In this document: positions 54,110-64,000 of the stretch, piece after piece
Layout of the letters: each line of letters opens with the position of its first letter
How positions within the stretch are numbered: the stretch's first letter is position 1
Assembly: GCF_003259365.1 (NCBI RefSeq)
Contig: NZ_QLLY01000006.1
Span: 188,851-252,850, forward strand
DNA from: Streptomyces sp. PsTaAH-137
GTDB lineage: Bacteria; Actinomycetota; Actinomycetes; Streptomycetales; Streptomycetaceae
Length of the DNA stretch: 64,000 bases
Direction: 5' to 3'
The notes under the pieces: model-generated
Database searches by the model: none
Told to the model about the DNA's origin: nothing
The model's input: the letters and a program-made list of their open reading frames with translations, nothing else
Position numbers and translations under genes: made by a program

Positions 54110-54823
54110 TCAGGGCTTGACCTTGACGGCGATGGTGCCCGCCGCCTTGTCGTGCCAGCCCTGCTGGCGGCCGGAGTTGTCGAAGAACGGCGACAGGTAG
54201 ACCAGGAGCATGCCGATACCGCAGGCGAGGTAGCCGGCGTACGGGATGACCCAGCGCACCAGACCCTTGCCGAGGCCGGGCTTCTGGCCGTTCTCCAGGC
54301 GCAGCACGCGGATGCCGACGGCGAGCTTGCCGAGCGTGGCGCCCACGAAGGAGATCATCAGGACCTCGTACAGCAGCGTCACGGCGAGCATGCCGAGCGC
54401 GATCGGGAGGATCTTGCCGATCATGTCCGAGCTCGCGTTGTTGACGCAGGTGTCGTACGTGGTCGACGCCGGGTCGCAGTCCGAGGCGGACTTGATGCTG
54501 TCCACGAACATCGGGCCGATCAGCACGAAGTAGATGATCGAGTACAGGACACCGTCGATCAGGCGGGCGCCGAACCGGCGGCCCATGCCGGCGACCGGCG
54601 GCATTCCGGGCTGCATGCCGCCCTGCGGGTACTGCGGCATCCCGCCCTGCTGGGGGTAGGCGCCGGGCTGCTGCGGATAGCCGTAGCCCTGCGGCGGGAC
54701 GCCCTGCGGCGCCTGCTGCGGGTAGCCGTAGCCGGGCTGGCCCTGCGGGGGCTGCTGGCCGTACGGGTTGCCGCCCTGAGGGGGGTGCTGGCCATAGGGG
54801 TTGTTGGGTTCGCCGAAACTCAT
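54110..54823 (-). CDS. RDD family membrane protein
   Basis: A 237-aa protein with a Pro/Gln/Gly/Tyr-rich N-terminus of repeated GYPQQ-like units (about 1-85), then an RDD domain with three or four membrane helices: [26 protein letters not shown] and [16 protein letters not shown] are the signature parts. RDD proteins include ion exchangers and unknown transporters. ATG 54823 follows ggagg by 8 bases. It is convergent with purH and divergent from folD. Confidence 0.83.
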   Translation of the reverse strand: MSFGEPNNPYGQHPPQGGNPYGQQPPQGQPGYGYPQQAPQGVPPQGYGYPQQPGAYPQQGGMPQYPQGGMQPGMPPVAGMGRRFGARLIDGVLYSIIYFVLIGPMFVDSIKSASDCDPASTTYDTCVNNASSDMIGKILPIALGMLAVTLLYEVLMISFVGATLGKLAVGIRVLRLENGQKPGLGKGLVRWVIPYAGYLACGIGMLLVYLSPFFDNSGRQQGWHDKAAGTIAVKVKP

Positions 54824-55040
54824 GGCGGGATCCTCCGGGGACGTGAGCGGGAACGTCGCGGACCTGCGGAGGATCACCACGCCGTGGCGGTCGCGTGAGC
54901 GGCAGTCCCCCTTGCCGCTGATCCGCGGCACTGCAGAGATCATGGTCGTGAACCGGCCACCGTGTTGTCCAGCGGGCGGCCGGTGCTGTTGTGCAAGTGC
55001 AACTTGGGTGATCCAGGCCCGCCCTGAAAGAATGCACGGC

Positions 55041-55904
55041 ATGACCGCCCAGATTCTCGATGGCAAGGCCACCGCAGCCGCGATCAAGTCCGATCTGACC
55101 GTCCGCGTGGCGGCCCTGAAGGAGAGGGGGGTCACACCCGGTCTCGGCACCGTCCTCGTCGGGGAGGATCCCGGCAGCCAGAAGTACGTCGCGGGCAAGC
55201 ACCGCGACTGTGCGCAGGTCGGCATCGCCTCCATCCAGCGTGAACTGCCCGCCACGGCCACGCAGGAGGAGATCGAGGCCGTCGTCCGCGAGCTGAACGA
55301 GGACCCGGCCTGCACCGGCTACATCGTCCAGCTGCCGCTCCCCAAGGGCATCGACGAGAACCGCATCCTCGAACTGATGGACCCCGACAAGGACGCCGAC
55401 GGCCTGCACCCCATGAACCTGGGGCGCCTGGTGCTGAACGAGCCGGCGCCGCTGCCCTGCACCCCGTTCGGCATCATCACGCTGCTGCGCCGGCACGGCG
55501 TCGAGATCAAGGGCGCGGAGGTCGTGGTCGTCGGCCGCGGTGTCACCATCGGCCGCCCGATGCCGCTGCTGCTCACCCGCAAGTCGGAGAACGCGACCGT
55601 CACCCAGTGCCACACCGGCACCCGTGACCTCGCCTCCCACCTCCGCCGCGCCGACATCATCGTCGCCGCCGCGGGTGTCCCGCACCTGATCCGCCCCGAG
55701 GACGTCAAGCCGGGCGCCGCCGTGCTCGACGTCGGTGTCTCGCGCGACGCGAGCGGCAAGATCGTCGGCGATGTCCACCCCGGTGTCGCCGAGGTCGCGG
55801 GCTGGATCTCCCCGAACCCGGGCGGTGTCGGTCCGATGACCCGCGCCCAGCTCCTCGTGAACGTGGTGGAGGCCGCCGAACGGAACGCCGACGGTGTCCG
55901 CTGA
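55041..55904 (+). CDS. folD: Methylenetetrahydrofolate dehydrogenase/cyclohydrolase
   Basis: A bifunctional folate enzyme that supplies 10-formyl-THF for purine synthesis, fitting its place near purNH. The protein is 287 aa. The catalytic lysine lies in [17 protein letters not shown] binds folate, and the dinucleotide site is [11 protein letters not shown]; the end [12 protein letters not shown] is conserved. ATG 55041 is chosen as the usual MTAQILDG start; ATG 55032 is in frame and possible. Its end overlaps the next gene by 11 bp. Confidence 0.96.
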   Translation: MTAQILDGKATAAAIKSDLTVRVAALKERGVTPGLGTVLVGEDPGSQKYVAGKHRDCAQVGIASIQRELPATATQEEIEAVVRELNEDPACTGYIVQLPLPKGIDENRILELMDPDKDADGLHPMNLGRLVLNEPAPLPCTPFGIITLLRRHGVEIKGAEVVVVGRGVTIGRPMPLLLTRKSENATVTQCHTGTRDLASHLRRADIIVAAAGVPHLIRPEDVKPGAAVLDVGVSRDASGKIVGDVHPGVAEVAGWISPNPGGVGPMTRAQLLVNVVEAAERNADGVR

Positions 55905-56406
55905 GGCCTCGGGGGGCACGCCGGTGAACGGCTCGGGGAAGGCGTCCGAGGAGACCGCCACCGAGACCGCCACCGAGACGGCCACCGAGACGGCCGCCGA
56001 GCCGGAGGGCGGCAAGAAGCGCGGCACGCGCCGGTTCCCCCTGTGGACCCGCGACACCGCGCGCCCCGAGGGCGGCGGCCGCGCCGCTCCCGGTGACGCC
56101 CCGGCGCCCGCCCGCCAGTGGCCGCTGATCTCCGTCCTCGCGGTGACCGGACTCGGCCTGCTGCTCACCGCGTTCGACGTGTTCCGGGTCGGCACGATGC
56201 TGGTGGGGCTGGCCCTCATCGGCGGTGCCGTGCTGCGCTGGGCGCTGCCCGGTGTCGGCATGCTCGCCGTGCGCTCCCGCTTCACGGACATGGTCACGTA
56301 CGGGCTGCTCGGCCTCGCCATCGTGCTGCTCGCGATGATGGCGCAGCCCCATCCCTGGCTGCGGATCCCCTTCCTCCAGGACACCCTGCACTTCACCGTG
56401 CGGTGA
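55894..56406 (+). CDS. DUF3017 membrane protein
   Basis: A 170-aa protein. A Glu/Thr/Ala-rich start with tandem ETAT units is encoded by nearly perfect 12-bp repeats (about 55955-56000). A basic Pro-rich part follows, then three hydrophobic segments (about 78-97, 99-118, 133-152), the DUF3017 arrangement. GTG 55894 starts inside folD, so it is coupled to it. Function is unknown; the link with folD is conserved in actinobacteria to my knowledge. Confidence 0.75.
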   Translation: MSAEASGGTPVNGSGKASEETATETATETATETAAEPEGGKKRGTRRFPLWTRDTARPEGGGRAAPGDAPAPARQWPLISVLAVTGLGLLLTAFDVFRVGTMLVGLALIGGAVLRWALPGVGMLAVRSRFTDMVTYGLLGLAIVLLAMMAQPHPWLRIPFLQDTLHFTVR

Positions 56407-56726
56407 CGGGCGGGACTCCCGTGGCGGAGTCCCGCCCTCCTTGTGTGGGGATGTCCGGTTAACTTCCGGGATCTGTCGTACGCGACCGGACAACGCGCCT
56501 ACTCTGGCCGTTCCGGGGCCCTCCCGGACAAGTGCGGGCGTCGCGGGTCCGGTGGTGTGCGAGGGGGCACACCCTGGTGTCGAATGGTGTCGAACGCCTC
56601 CGTGCGCCCCCGTCCGGGGAACTGACATCCTGGCTACTCACATCCCATTGGGTAGCCAGTGGGGGGCCGACGCGCGGCGCGGCGCGGGCCATGCACGCAC
56701 GCAATGGGGGGAATAGGGGGAAGGCA
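56407..56726 (+). promoter_or_regulatory. Upstream region of the XRE/DUF2690 gene with repeats
   Basis: This 320-bp gap holds a tandem direct repeat tggtgtcgaa (56575-56584 and 56585-56594) and an inverted repeat ctggctac (56630-56637)/gtagccag (56652-56659) separated by 14 nt. Either could be an operator, for example for autoregulation by the helix-turn-helix protein encoded next. A run ggggggaatagggggaagg gives a strong ribosome binding site before 56727. Confidence 0.45.
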
Positions 56727-57758
56727 ATGCCTCGTTGGAGGGCGCTACCGGACGAACTCGACCCGCAGGTCAAGGAGTTCGCCAGCCAGTTGCGCCGGCT
56801 GGTGGACCGCAGCGGGCTCGGGATCGCCGCGTTGGCGGACCGCACCGGGTACAGCAAGACCTCGTGGGAGCGGTATCTGAACGGACGGCTGCTCGCGCCC
56901 AAGGGCGCGATCGTCGCGCTCGCCGAGGTCACCGGCACCAATCCCGTCCACCTGACCACGATGTGGGAGCTCGCGGAGCGCGCCTGGAGCCGTTCCGAGA
57001 TGCGCCACGACATGACCATGGAGGCGATACGGATATCCCAGGCGCGCGCCGCGCTGGGAGAGTTCGGATCGCCCGCCGCCCAGTCGACGGGCGGCTCGGG
57101 CAGGAACGGCCAGGTGACGGCGTCCCGGTCCACCGGGGTGGCGGAGCCGGTCGCGGCCCCGGCCTCGTCGGGTGTGCCGCCGCAGGGCCGGGGCCAGGCC
57201 GCCGAGGGGTCCGGCCAGTTCGGCCCGCCGCCCGTGGTGTCGCCGGACCCGTCGAACTCGGGCAAGCAGGGCGGCAGACGGCGTCTGTTCATGGTCGTCG
57301 CGGGTGGCGTCGGCGCGGCCCTCGTCGTCCTCATCGCCTACGTCATGACCAGCGGCGGCGGTGACAAGGGCGCCGATGCGGGGCCCTCGAAGTCGCCGAC
57401 CACCAGCGCCCCCCAGCTGCCCGCGGGCGTCCAGTGCGTGGGCGACGGCTGCACCGGCAAGGACCCCGAGGCCATGGGCTGCGGCGGCGATCTGGCCGAC
57501 AGTCCTACGAAGACCGCGCTCGGCACCACCAATGTCGAGGTCCGCTACAGCAAGACGTGCAAGGCGGCCTGGGCGCGGATCCAGTTCGCGGCGCCCGGCG
57601 ACAGCGTGACGCTCTCCGTGGGTGCCAAGACGTCGAAGAAGGGCCTGGTCGGCGACGCGGACACGGACGCCTACACCCCGATGATCGCGGTCGGCTCGGC
57701 CGCCGAGGCGAAGGCCTGCGGTGCGCTCGCGGCGGGCCAGAAGGGCTGCACTCCGTAA
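56727..57758 (+). CDS. XRE-family membrane protein with DUF2690 extracellular domain
   Basis: A 343-aa protein. An N-terminal helix-turn-helix (residues 15-75, GLGIAALADRTGYSKTSWERY) is followed by a Ser/Gly/Pro linker, one membrane helix (about 190-212) and an extracellular domain with six cysteines (GVQCVGDGCTGKDPEAMGCG and others), typical of DUF2690. It looks like a one-component membrane regulator that reads an outside signal. ATG 56727 has gggggaagg 4-12 bases upstream. Neither ligand nor targets can be identified from sequence. Confidence 0.83.
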   Translation: MPRWRALPDELDPQVKEFASQLRRLVDRSGLGIAALADRTGYSKTSWERYLNGRLLAPKGAIVALAEVTGTNPVHLTTMWELAERAWSRSEMRHDMTMEAIRISQARAALGEFGSPAAQSTGGSGRNGQVTASRSTGVAEPVAAPASSGVPPQGRGQAAEGSGQFGPPPVVSPDPSNSGKQGGRRRLFMVVAGGVGAALVVLIAYVMTSGGGDKGADAGPSKSPTTSAPQLPAGVQCVGDGCTGKDPEAMGCGGDLADSPTKTALGTTNVEVRYSKTCKAAWARIQFAAPGDSVTLSVGAKTSKKGLVGDADTDAYTPMIAVGSAAEAKACGALAAGQKGCTP

Positions 57759-59074
<1,316 letters not shown>

Positions 59075-59097
59075 GTCTCCTGGATCTTCCCGCTCTG

Positions 59098-59138
59098 ACC
59101 GCCCGCGGTCGGGTCGTTCGCGACTCGCCGCGGGCGGT
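59098..59138 (+). terminator. mdh terminator
   Basis: An 11-bp perfect outer stem (accgcccgcgg at 59098-59108 pairing with 59128-59138) encloses an inner gtcg/cgac hairpin and is followed by ttgcgtttgtg, which is relatively T-rich. Confidence 0.8.
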
Positions 59139-59174
59139 TTGCGTTTGTGCGGGCGCGTGCGGCTTCCGTCGTGG

Positions 59175-59200
59175 CTGGTCGCGCAGTTCCCCGCGCCCCC
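59175..59200 (+). repeat. Repeat cluster V: single A' unit
   Basis: One A' unit (ctggtcgcgcagttccccgc...) without a facing partner. A different short inverted repeat follows (cccccga...tcggggg, 59195-59227) and may close a hairpin instead. Confidence 0.75.
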
Positions 59201-59311
59201 GAAGGGCGGGCTCCGCGCGCCTCGGGGGACTATGCTGCTTCCTTCGTAACTTCCGTACCAGTGACGGCAGTTCGAACAAGCGGCATCCGTGGAAACATTC
59301 GGGGGAGTGGC

Positions 59312-61069
59312 GTGAGTACCGCCTATGTACCGCAGCAGTCGGCATCACCGGGCACCGGCGACGGTGGGGTGGGACCCCTGCCGTCGGCGAAGCCGCCGTA
59401 CGCCAGTGAGGCCACCCGGCTGCTGTGCGCCGGGACCTATCTCGACCAGGACTACCGGGACCGGGTCGTCGAACAGCTGCATCTGCACGAGCAGCGCATC
59501 GCGGCCCCGTCGCTCGGCTTCGACGCCGCCCGGGTCCTCGCGCACGCGCTGCGCGCCCGGCGCCTCGAAGTGGCGTGGGCCGGGGCGGTGCTCGGCCTGT
59601 GGGTGGTGGGCCTGCCGCTGACCGGCTACTGGATCCTCGCGTTCCTGCTGCCGTCCGCGCTGCTCGCGCTCGGCGTCTGGGTGCGCGGCCCGGAGCAGCG
59701 GCCGCCGGTCTACCGCAGGGCGGCCGCCTGGTACCTGCGCTGGTGGGGCCGGATCCTGCTGACCCTCCTGCTGGTCGCCACCGTGACCATGGCCACCGGC
59801 GACGGCGACGACTACGAGAGCTTCTCCTACGGGCTCCGCTCGGGCCTGCGGGACGGCCTGCCCGACGCCCTGAGCTGGCTGGTCCCCGAGAGCGCCGGTT
59901 CCGGCGACGCGCTGCACGGCTGGCTCACGCTGCTCCTGTTCGCCCTGGTCGCCGCGTGCGCGGTCGCCCAGCGGGAACAGCTCGCGCGGGTGCTCGGCAC
60001 CGACCTGTCCGAGGGCCGCTTCGCGAACGCCTCCGCCGACCCGGCGGAGAGCGCCCAGGGAGCCCGCTTCGCCCGGGTCATGCGGCGGATCAGATCCGAG
60101 CAGCACGCGCCGCTGATCATGTACCACGCCGTCCGCCCGTTCTGCGGCGCCGGCGAACCCGTCGACACCTGGACCCTCGCCGTCGAGCTGCGCCCGGACC
60201 GGACGAAGAAGCAGCAGCCGCTCAACAACCGGGGCATCCTGGAGAAGATCCGGCCGCTGCTCGAACAGCTGCGGTTGCCCGCCGAGTTCGCGAGCACCAC
60301 CGTGCGCGACCGGCTGCGCTGGCTGGAGATCGACGAGTGCGTCTTCCTGCCCGTCGAGGGCCTCGCCGCGCGCGAGGACGCCCCCTACCGGCCGGAGGCG
60401 TTCGAGGAGCACCGGGAGCGGTCCGTCGAGGAGGGCGCCGAGAAGCGGAGGCACTTCCTGCGGATCCGGGTCGGCGGCTGGGAGGAGGAGCTGGTCGTCA
60501 GCGTCTTCGTCCGGGTCCACACCCAGGGCCGGATGCTGATGCTGGAGATCGCGCCGCACGTCCTCGCCCCGATCCGCGAACCGTTCCGCGACGCGGACCG
60601 CACCGCCCACCAGTTCCGCCACAACAACCCGTTCGGCAAGGCGGTCTGGGGCATCACGCGCGTGCCGGGATCGCCCGCCCGCTCCCTCGTCACCGTCGGC
60701 CGGTGGATCGGCTACGGCTGGCAGGTGCTCACCGGCGGGCACAGCGGCGCGCTGCCGGACGGCCCCGCGCTGTCGGTGCGCGAGCTGGGCTCGGAGGGGC
60801 CCGGCTCGCTGTTCCAGCAGATGGACGTCGAGCGGTATCTCAAGTCCGTCCAGGACCGGATCGCGGGCGGGGTGCGCCAGGCGCTCGCCGAATCCGGTTA
60901 CCAGACCGGCGAGTTCGTCCAGAAGATCGTGAACATCAGCAGCGGCGGCGTGAACATCGACCGCGTCGAGGACTCCACCTTCGCCGTCGGCAGCCACGCC
61001 AGCGCGACGTCGGGCAAGGCCGAGGACGCCCCGGCCAAGAAGGGATCAGACGATCATGACAGCGAATGA
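59312..61069 (+). CDS. Multi-pass membrane protein with C-terminal STFAVGSHA motif
   Basis: A 585-aa protein of unknown family. An N-terminal helical part (SEATRLLCAGTYLDQDYRDRVV) precedes about five membrane segments (two between 90 and 132, others near 150-175 and 210-235). A large soluble part (about 260-540) follows, with conserved-looking segments such as RMRRIRSEQH and FQQMDVERYLKSVQ. The last 45 residues hold VNIDRVEDSTFAVGSHASA, a motif repeated almost exactly at the start of the next protein. GTG 59312 follows ggggag. It overlaps the next gene by 14 bp. Function is unknown; the motif suggests a signalling partner. Confidence 0.75.
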   Translation: MSTAYVPQQSASPGTGDGGVGPLPSAKPPYASEATRLLCAGTYLDQDYRDRVVEQLHLHEQRIAAPSLGFDAARVLAHALRARRLEVAWAGAVLGLWVVGLPLTGYWILAFLLPSALLALGVWVRGPEQRPPVYRRAAAWYLRWWGRILLTLLLVATVTMATGDGDDYESFSYGLRSGLRDGLPDALSWLVPESAGSGDALHGWLTLLLFALVAACAVAQREQLARVLGTDLSEGRFANASADPAESAQGARFARVMRRIRSEQHAPLIMYHAVRPFCGAGEPVDTWTLAVELRPDRTKKQQPLNNRGILEKIRPLLEQLRLPAEFASTTVRDRLRWLEIDECVFLPVEGLAAREDAPYRPEAFEEHRERSVEEGAEKRRHFLRIRVGGWEEELVVSVFVRVHTQGRMLMLEIAPHVLAPIREPFRDADRTAHQFRHNNPFGKAVWGITRVPGSPARSLVTVGRWIGYGWQVLTGGHSGALPDGPALSVRELGSEGPGSLFQQMDVERYLKSVQDRIAGGVRQALAESGYQTGEFVQKIVNISSGGVNIDRVEDSTFAVGSHASATSGKAEDAPAKKGSDDHDSE

Positions 61070-61418
61070 CGAGCCCTCGGTCAGCATCGGCGACGTCCAC
61101 GGCAGCACCTTCGCCATCGGCAGCCACGCCCACGCGGAGAGCCACACGCACGGCGCCCCGCAGCGCGACGAGACGATGGCCGAACTCCTCGAAGCCGTAC
61201 GGGAATTGCGCGCCGATCTGACCCGGCTGCGCGACGACGGGCAGCTCCGCGCCCTTGATGCCGAACTCGCCGAGACGGAGGGCGAACTCGTCCGCACGGG
61301 CAGCGCCCCCGCGACCCGGCTCGACCGGCTGCGCGCCCTGCTCGGCGATTCGCAGGCGGTCCTCTCGCTGTTCACCTCGGCGGGCACGGTGGCCGCCATG
61401 CTGGGGAACCTCAGATGA
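61056..61418 (+). CDS. Small helical protein with N-terminal STFAIGSHA motif
   Basis: A 120-aa protein. Residues 9-28 (VSIGDVHGSTFAIGSHAHAE) match the C-terminal motif of the preceding protein at 13 of 21 aligned positions. A charged helix (ETMAELLEAVRELRADLTRL) and a second helix follow, and the end is hydrophobic (QAVLSLFTSAGTVAAMLGNL). Such a layout, short Gly/His-rich strand motif plus helical effector, recalls bacterial amyloid-signalling pairs, but no search was possible. ATG 61056 lies inside the preceding gene; the stop overlaps the next start as ATGA. Confidence 0.75.
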   Translation: MTANDEPSVSIGDVHGSTFAIGSHAHAESHTHGAPQRDETMAELLEAVRELRADLTRLRDDGQLRALDAELAETEGELVRTGSAPATRLDRLRALLGDSQAVLSLFTSAGTVAAMLGNLR

Positions 61419-62248
61419 GCGGGCGTCATTGGAACGAGGAGACCCAGCGCTGGGAGGAGGCGGGTTCGGGTCCTGCGACGATGTCGTCACCGCCTCCGCC
61501 ACGGCCGGAGTTCGCGCCGCCGCCCACGTCCTGGCCCGAGCCGGAACTCGCGGGGCCGGCCGCGTCGCCGCCGGCCGGGCGCAACCGGCGCTTCGTCCTG
61601 GTGATGGTGGGCGCCGCCGTGCTCGGGGCCGCCGTCGCGTCGACGGTGGTTCTGGTGGGCCGGGGGGACGATGCCGGGCCGGACCCGAAGCAGACCCGGG
61701 CCGCCGCCTCCGCATCCCCGAGCGCCGAGCCCACTCCGACCCCGACCCCGACTCCGACGGCCACTCCGTCGGCGACCGGCGAACTCCCCGCCGATTACCG
61801 GGAGGTCTCCGACGCGGCCGGGTTCACGCTCGCGGTGCCCGAGGGCTGGGAGCGCACCGAGAGCGCGCAGGGCGTCTTCTACACGTCCGCCGACGAGACC
61901 TCCCTCATCCAGGTCTTCACCATCGAGGAACCCGACACCACGCCGCTCGCCTCGCTCCGCACCGCCTCCGAGACGCTGTCGTCGACCAACCCCGGGTACG
62001 AGGAGGTGTCCCTCGCGCAGACGGCGGCTCCCGAGGGGGCCTCGGACGCCGTCACCGACGATGCCGCCGAGTTGGTCTACGCGTATGACAGCAAGAAGCT
62101 GGATGCCCGGAGGAAGGTCGTCGACTTCTCGTTCACCGCGCAGGACGGGGCGCAGTACGCGGTGCTTGTAGCGGGCCCCGACACCGACTGGCCCACCCAA
62201 CGCACCCGCCTCACCACAGCCCTCTCCCGCTTCAGCCCCGGCCCGTAA
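61415..62248 (+). CDS. Membrane protein with kinase-type extracellular domain but no kinase
   Basis: A 277-aa protein. A short cytoplasmic start (SGRHWNEETQRWEEAG) and Pro-rich stretch are followed by one membrane helix (about 65-87), a Pro/Thr/Ser linker (PTPTPTPTPTATPS) and a beta-rich extracellular domain. That domain (DAAGFTLAVPEGWERT, FYTSADETSL) aligns by eye with the outer domain of the kinase at 189-1811 (DPGGFRLAVPEGFRRE, FYMSPDRSF). It may sense the same kind of signal and pass it to the two preceding proteins. ATG 61415 overlaps the previous stop. Confidence 0.75.
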   Translation: MSGRHWNEETQRWEEAGSGPATMSSPPPPRPEFAPPPTSWPEPELAGPAASPPAGRNRRFVLVMVGAAVLGAAVASTVVLVGRGDDAGPDPKQTRAAASASPSAEPTPTPTPTPTATPSATGELPADYREVSDAAGFTLAVPEGWERTESAQGVFYTSADETSLIQVFTIEEPDTTPLASLRTASETLSSTNPGYEEVSLAQTAAPEGASDAVTDDAAELVYAYDSKKLDARRKVVDFSFTAQDGAQYAVLVAGPDTDWPTQRTRLTTALSRFSPGP

Positions 62249-62262
62249 GGGGCCTTCCGGAT

Positions 62263-62623
62263 GCGCAGTTCCCCGCGCCCCTGGCTTGTCGTTCGTGTGC
62301 GGCCCGGTGGCCGCTTCTCGCGCAGTTCCCCGCGCCCCTGAAGGCATGCGCTGCGCGCAGCCTTCCCCTGAGGCTGCGCTCCGCGCGCCTCTCTTGATGA
62401 GATGGCGCACGAAGTGCGCATCTCAGGGGCGCGGGGAACTGCGCGACCAGCCACGACGGTGGCGCACCCGACGAACTACCCAGGGGCGCGGGGAACTGCG
62501 CGACCAGCCACGACGGTGGTGCACTCGACGGTCTACCTAGGGGCGCGGGGAACTGCGCGACCGGCCACGACGGTGGTGCACCCGACGGACTACCTAGGGG
62601 CGCGGGGAACTGCGCGGGCAGCC
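62263..62623. repeat. Repeat cluster VI: two A' units then four A units at 57-bp period
   Basis: A' units lie at 62263-62282 (truncated) and 62314-62339. A units start at 62425, 62482, 62539 and 62596, exactly 57 bp apart, each followed by a variable part of about 29 bp built on acgacggtggtgcacccgac. The last unit supplies the end of the MFS gene. No other gene is present in 62249-62589. Confidence 0.9.
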
Positions 62624-63999
62624 CCAACCTGGGGCGTGCGGGGCTTGGATCGGAGGGGGGTTTCGGTGATGGAGAGGGCGGCCAGCAAGGCCACCGCGCT
62701 GACCCCCGCCGCGACGAGGAAGATGTGATGCGTCGCCGAGACGACGGAAGCAGCCGAACCGCCGTGCCCGGCGGCACTGTTGAACAGCGAGCCGAACACA
62801 GCCAGCCCCACCGAGGCCCCGATGGTGCGGAACAGGTTGCCGCTGGCAGAAGCGACCCCCAGATCCTTCATCTCCACGCTGTTCTGCGCGATGGTCAGCA
62901 CCATCTGCGTGAAGAACCCCATGCCGACCCCGGTGAGCACCATGAAGAGGGAGGCGGCGGCGCGGGAGGTGTGCGTGTCCATGGTGGAGAGCAGCAGGGT
63001 GCCGACGGTCAGGAAAGCCCCGCCGAGCACCGGGAAGACCTTGTAGCGCCCGGTACGGGACATCACCCGCCCGCCGATCTGGGACACGACCACCACGGGC
63101 GCCATGAGCGGAAGCAGCAGCAGCCCCGAGCTGGTCACGGACGTGTGCTGCACGGTCTGCTGGAAGAGCGGGAGATACAGCGAGGCCCCGAACATCACGG
63201 CACCCAGGGCGAACATCATCACCGAGGCCAGCCCGAAATTGCGGTGCGCGAAAATCCGTAGCGGAAGCACCGGCTCGGGCACCCGGCGCTGGACGAGGAC
63301 GAACGCGGCGCCGGCCACCACGGAGACGACGAGCAGCCCCACGACCTGCCAGGACCCCCACGCGTACTGCACGCCGCCCCAGGTGGTGGCGAGCACGACG
63401 GAGCTGATGGTCAGGGTCAGCAGGGCGATGCCGGGCCAGTCGATGCGGACCCGGGCGCGGTCGGCCGGGCGGTCGGCGGGCAGCATCAGCAGGCACCAGA
63501 CGAGGGCGACGAGCCCCAGCGGCAGATTGAGGTAGAAGGCCCAGCGCCAGCCGAGGTGCCCGGTGACGAGGCCGCCGACGAGCGGCCCGCCGATGGTGCC
63601 CAGCGCCATGACGGCGGCGGTCATCCCCTGGTAGCGCCCGCGCTCGCGGGGCGGCACCAGGGACCCGATGAGCGCGAACGCGAGCCCGCCGAGCCCGCCG
63701 GCGCCGAGCCCCTGCACCACGCGGAAGCCGATCAGCTCCCCCATGTTCCGGGCGGCGCCCGACAGCACGGACCCGGCGAGGAAGACGCCGATCGAGATCA
63801 GGAAGACGCGCTTGCGGCTGTAGAGGTCGCCGAGCTTGCCCCAGACCGGGGTGGAGACGGCGGTGGTCAGGGTGTAGGCGATGACGACCCACGACAGGTG
63901 GGAGGCGCCGCCGAGGTCCCGGACGATCGTCGGCATCGAGGTACCGACGATGTTGTTGTCCAGCATCGACAGGAGCATCGCGAGCATCACGCCGAGCAT
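62590..63999 (-). CDS. DHA2-type MFS drug exporter (partial, start outside the window)
   Basis: At least 469 aa of a 14-helix EmrB/QacA-type transporter that exports drugs by proton antiport. The visible N-terminus shows LDNNIVGTSMPTIVRDLGG (motif D1), GKLGDLYSRKRVF (motif A) and a GPLVGGLVTGHLGWRWAFY motif (motif C). An ATG lies at the very window edge, but the true start is likely further right. The last 13 codons (reading QVGAARAVPRAPR, then TAG) lie inside a member of the intergenic repeat family, so the original C-terminus was probably replaced or extended. Confidence 0.85.
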   Translation of the reverse strand: MLGVMLAMLLSMLDNNIVGTSMPTIVRDLGGASHLSWVVIAYTLTTAVSTPVWGKLGDLYSRKRVFLISIGVFLAGSVLSGAARNMGELIGFRVVQGLGAGGLGGLAFALIGSLVPPRERGRYQGMTAAVMALGTIGGPLVGGLVTGHLGWRWAFYLNLPLGLVALVWCLLMLPADRPADRARVRIDWPGIALLTLTISSVVLATTWGGVQYAWGSWQVVGLLVVSVVAGAAFVLVQRRVPEPVLPLRIFAHRNFGLASVMMFALGAVMFGASLYLPLFQQTVQHTSVTSSGLLLLPLMAPVVVVSQIGGRVMSRTGRYKVFPVLGGAFLTVGTLLLSTMDTHTSRAAASLFMVLTGVGMGFFTQMVLTIAQNSVEMKDLGVASASGNLFRTIGASVGLAVFGSLFNSAAGHGGSAASVVSATHHIFLVAAGVSAVALLAALSITETPLRSKPRTPQVGAARAVPRAPR

Positions 64000-64000
64000 G

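Overview
This 64 kb window is high-GC actinobacterial DNA and almost certainly Streptomyces chromosome core. The reasons are codon use strongly biased to G/C in third position, many GTG starts with G-rich ribosome binding sites, no in-frame TTA codon noticed, and the set and order of genes (guaA, pcrA, icmB, sucCD, purNH, folD, mdh with Streptomyces-type DUF and sensor-kinase genes between them). I saw no rRNA, tRNA, insertion sequence, phage, CRISPR array or biosynthetic cluster. Layout: 1-5190 holds the tail of one gene and three tandem PASTA-less membrane Ser/Thr kinases. 5327-8772 holds a succinate-semialdehyde-type dehydrogenase and a cholesterol-oxidase-like GMC flavoprotein. 8776-10740 holds a sortase-anchored protein and a lipoprotein. 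11233-13399 holds chorismate mutase divergent from guaA. 13474-17956 holds small metabolic and membrane genes. 18545-22212 is a PspC/LiaF-like envelope-stress module with its histidine kinase and response regulator. 22274-34121 is rich in secreted and cell-wall genes (two NlpC/P60 hydrolases, one M23 peptidase, an FG-GAP protein, a lipase) around the helicase pcrA. 34516-34932 is icmB. 35143-43147 is a MoxR AAA+/VWA/SWIM/DUF5682/DUF5691 cluster. 43220-47926 holds two secreted repeat-type proteins and sucCD. 47994-57758 holds purNH, folD and several regulator or membrane genes. 58082-59074 is mdh. 59312-62248 is a three-gene overlapping operon of unknown function, and an MFS exporter runs off the right edge. 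Regulation visible in the sequence: (i) upstream of chorismate mutase there is a 24-codon leader peptide rich in Phe/Tyr codons, including rare UUU and UAU, followed by mutually exclusive hairpins and a 16-bp terminator, which looks like a classical aromatic-amino-acid attenuator; (ii) a ydaO-type c-di-AMP riboswitch lies in front of the second NlpC/P60 gene; (iii) a perfect 9-bp-arm palindrome lies just before mdh; (iv) strong perfect hairpins lie between several convergent pairs. The most conspicuous non-coding structure is a repeat family with a 28-nt unit (core gcgcggggaactgcgc) present about 20 times in six intergenic clusters, sometimes as facing inverted pairs and sometimes as direct arrays with an exact 56- or 57-bp period. 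Best candidates for new biology are the chorismate mutase attenuator; the 59312-62248 operon, whose first two proteins share an almost identical short motif (STFA[VI]GSHA) at the C-terminus of one and the N-terminus of the other, as in amyloid-type signalling pairs; the XRE-sigma-membrane fusion at 47994-49145; and the MoxR/VWA cluster.
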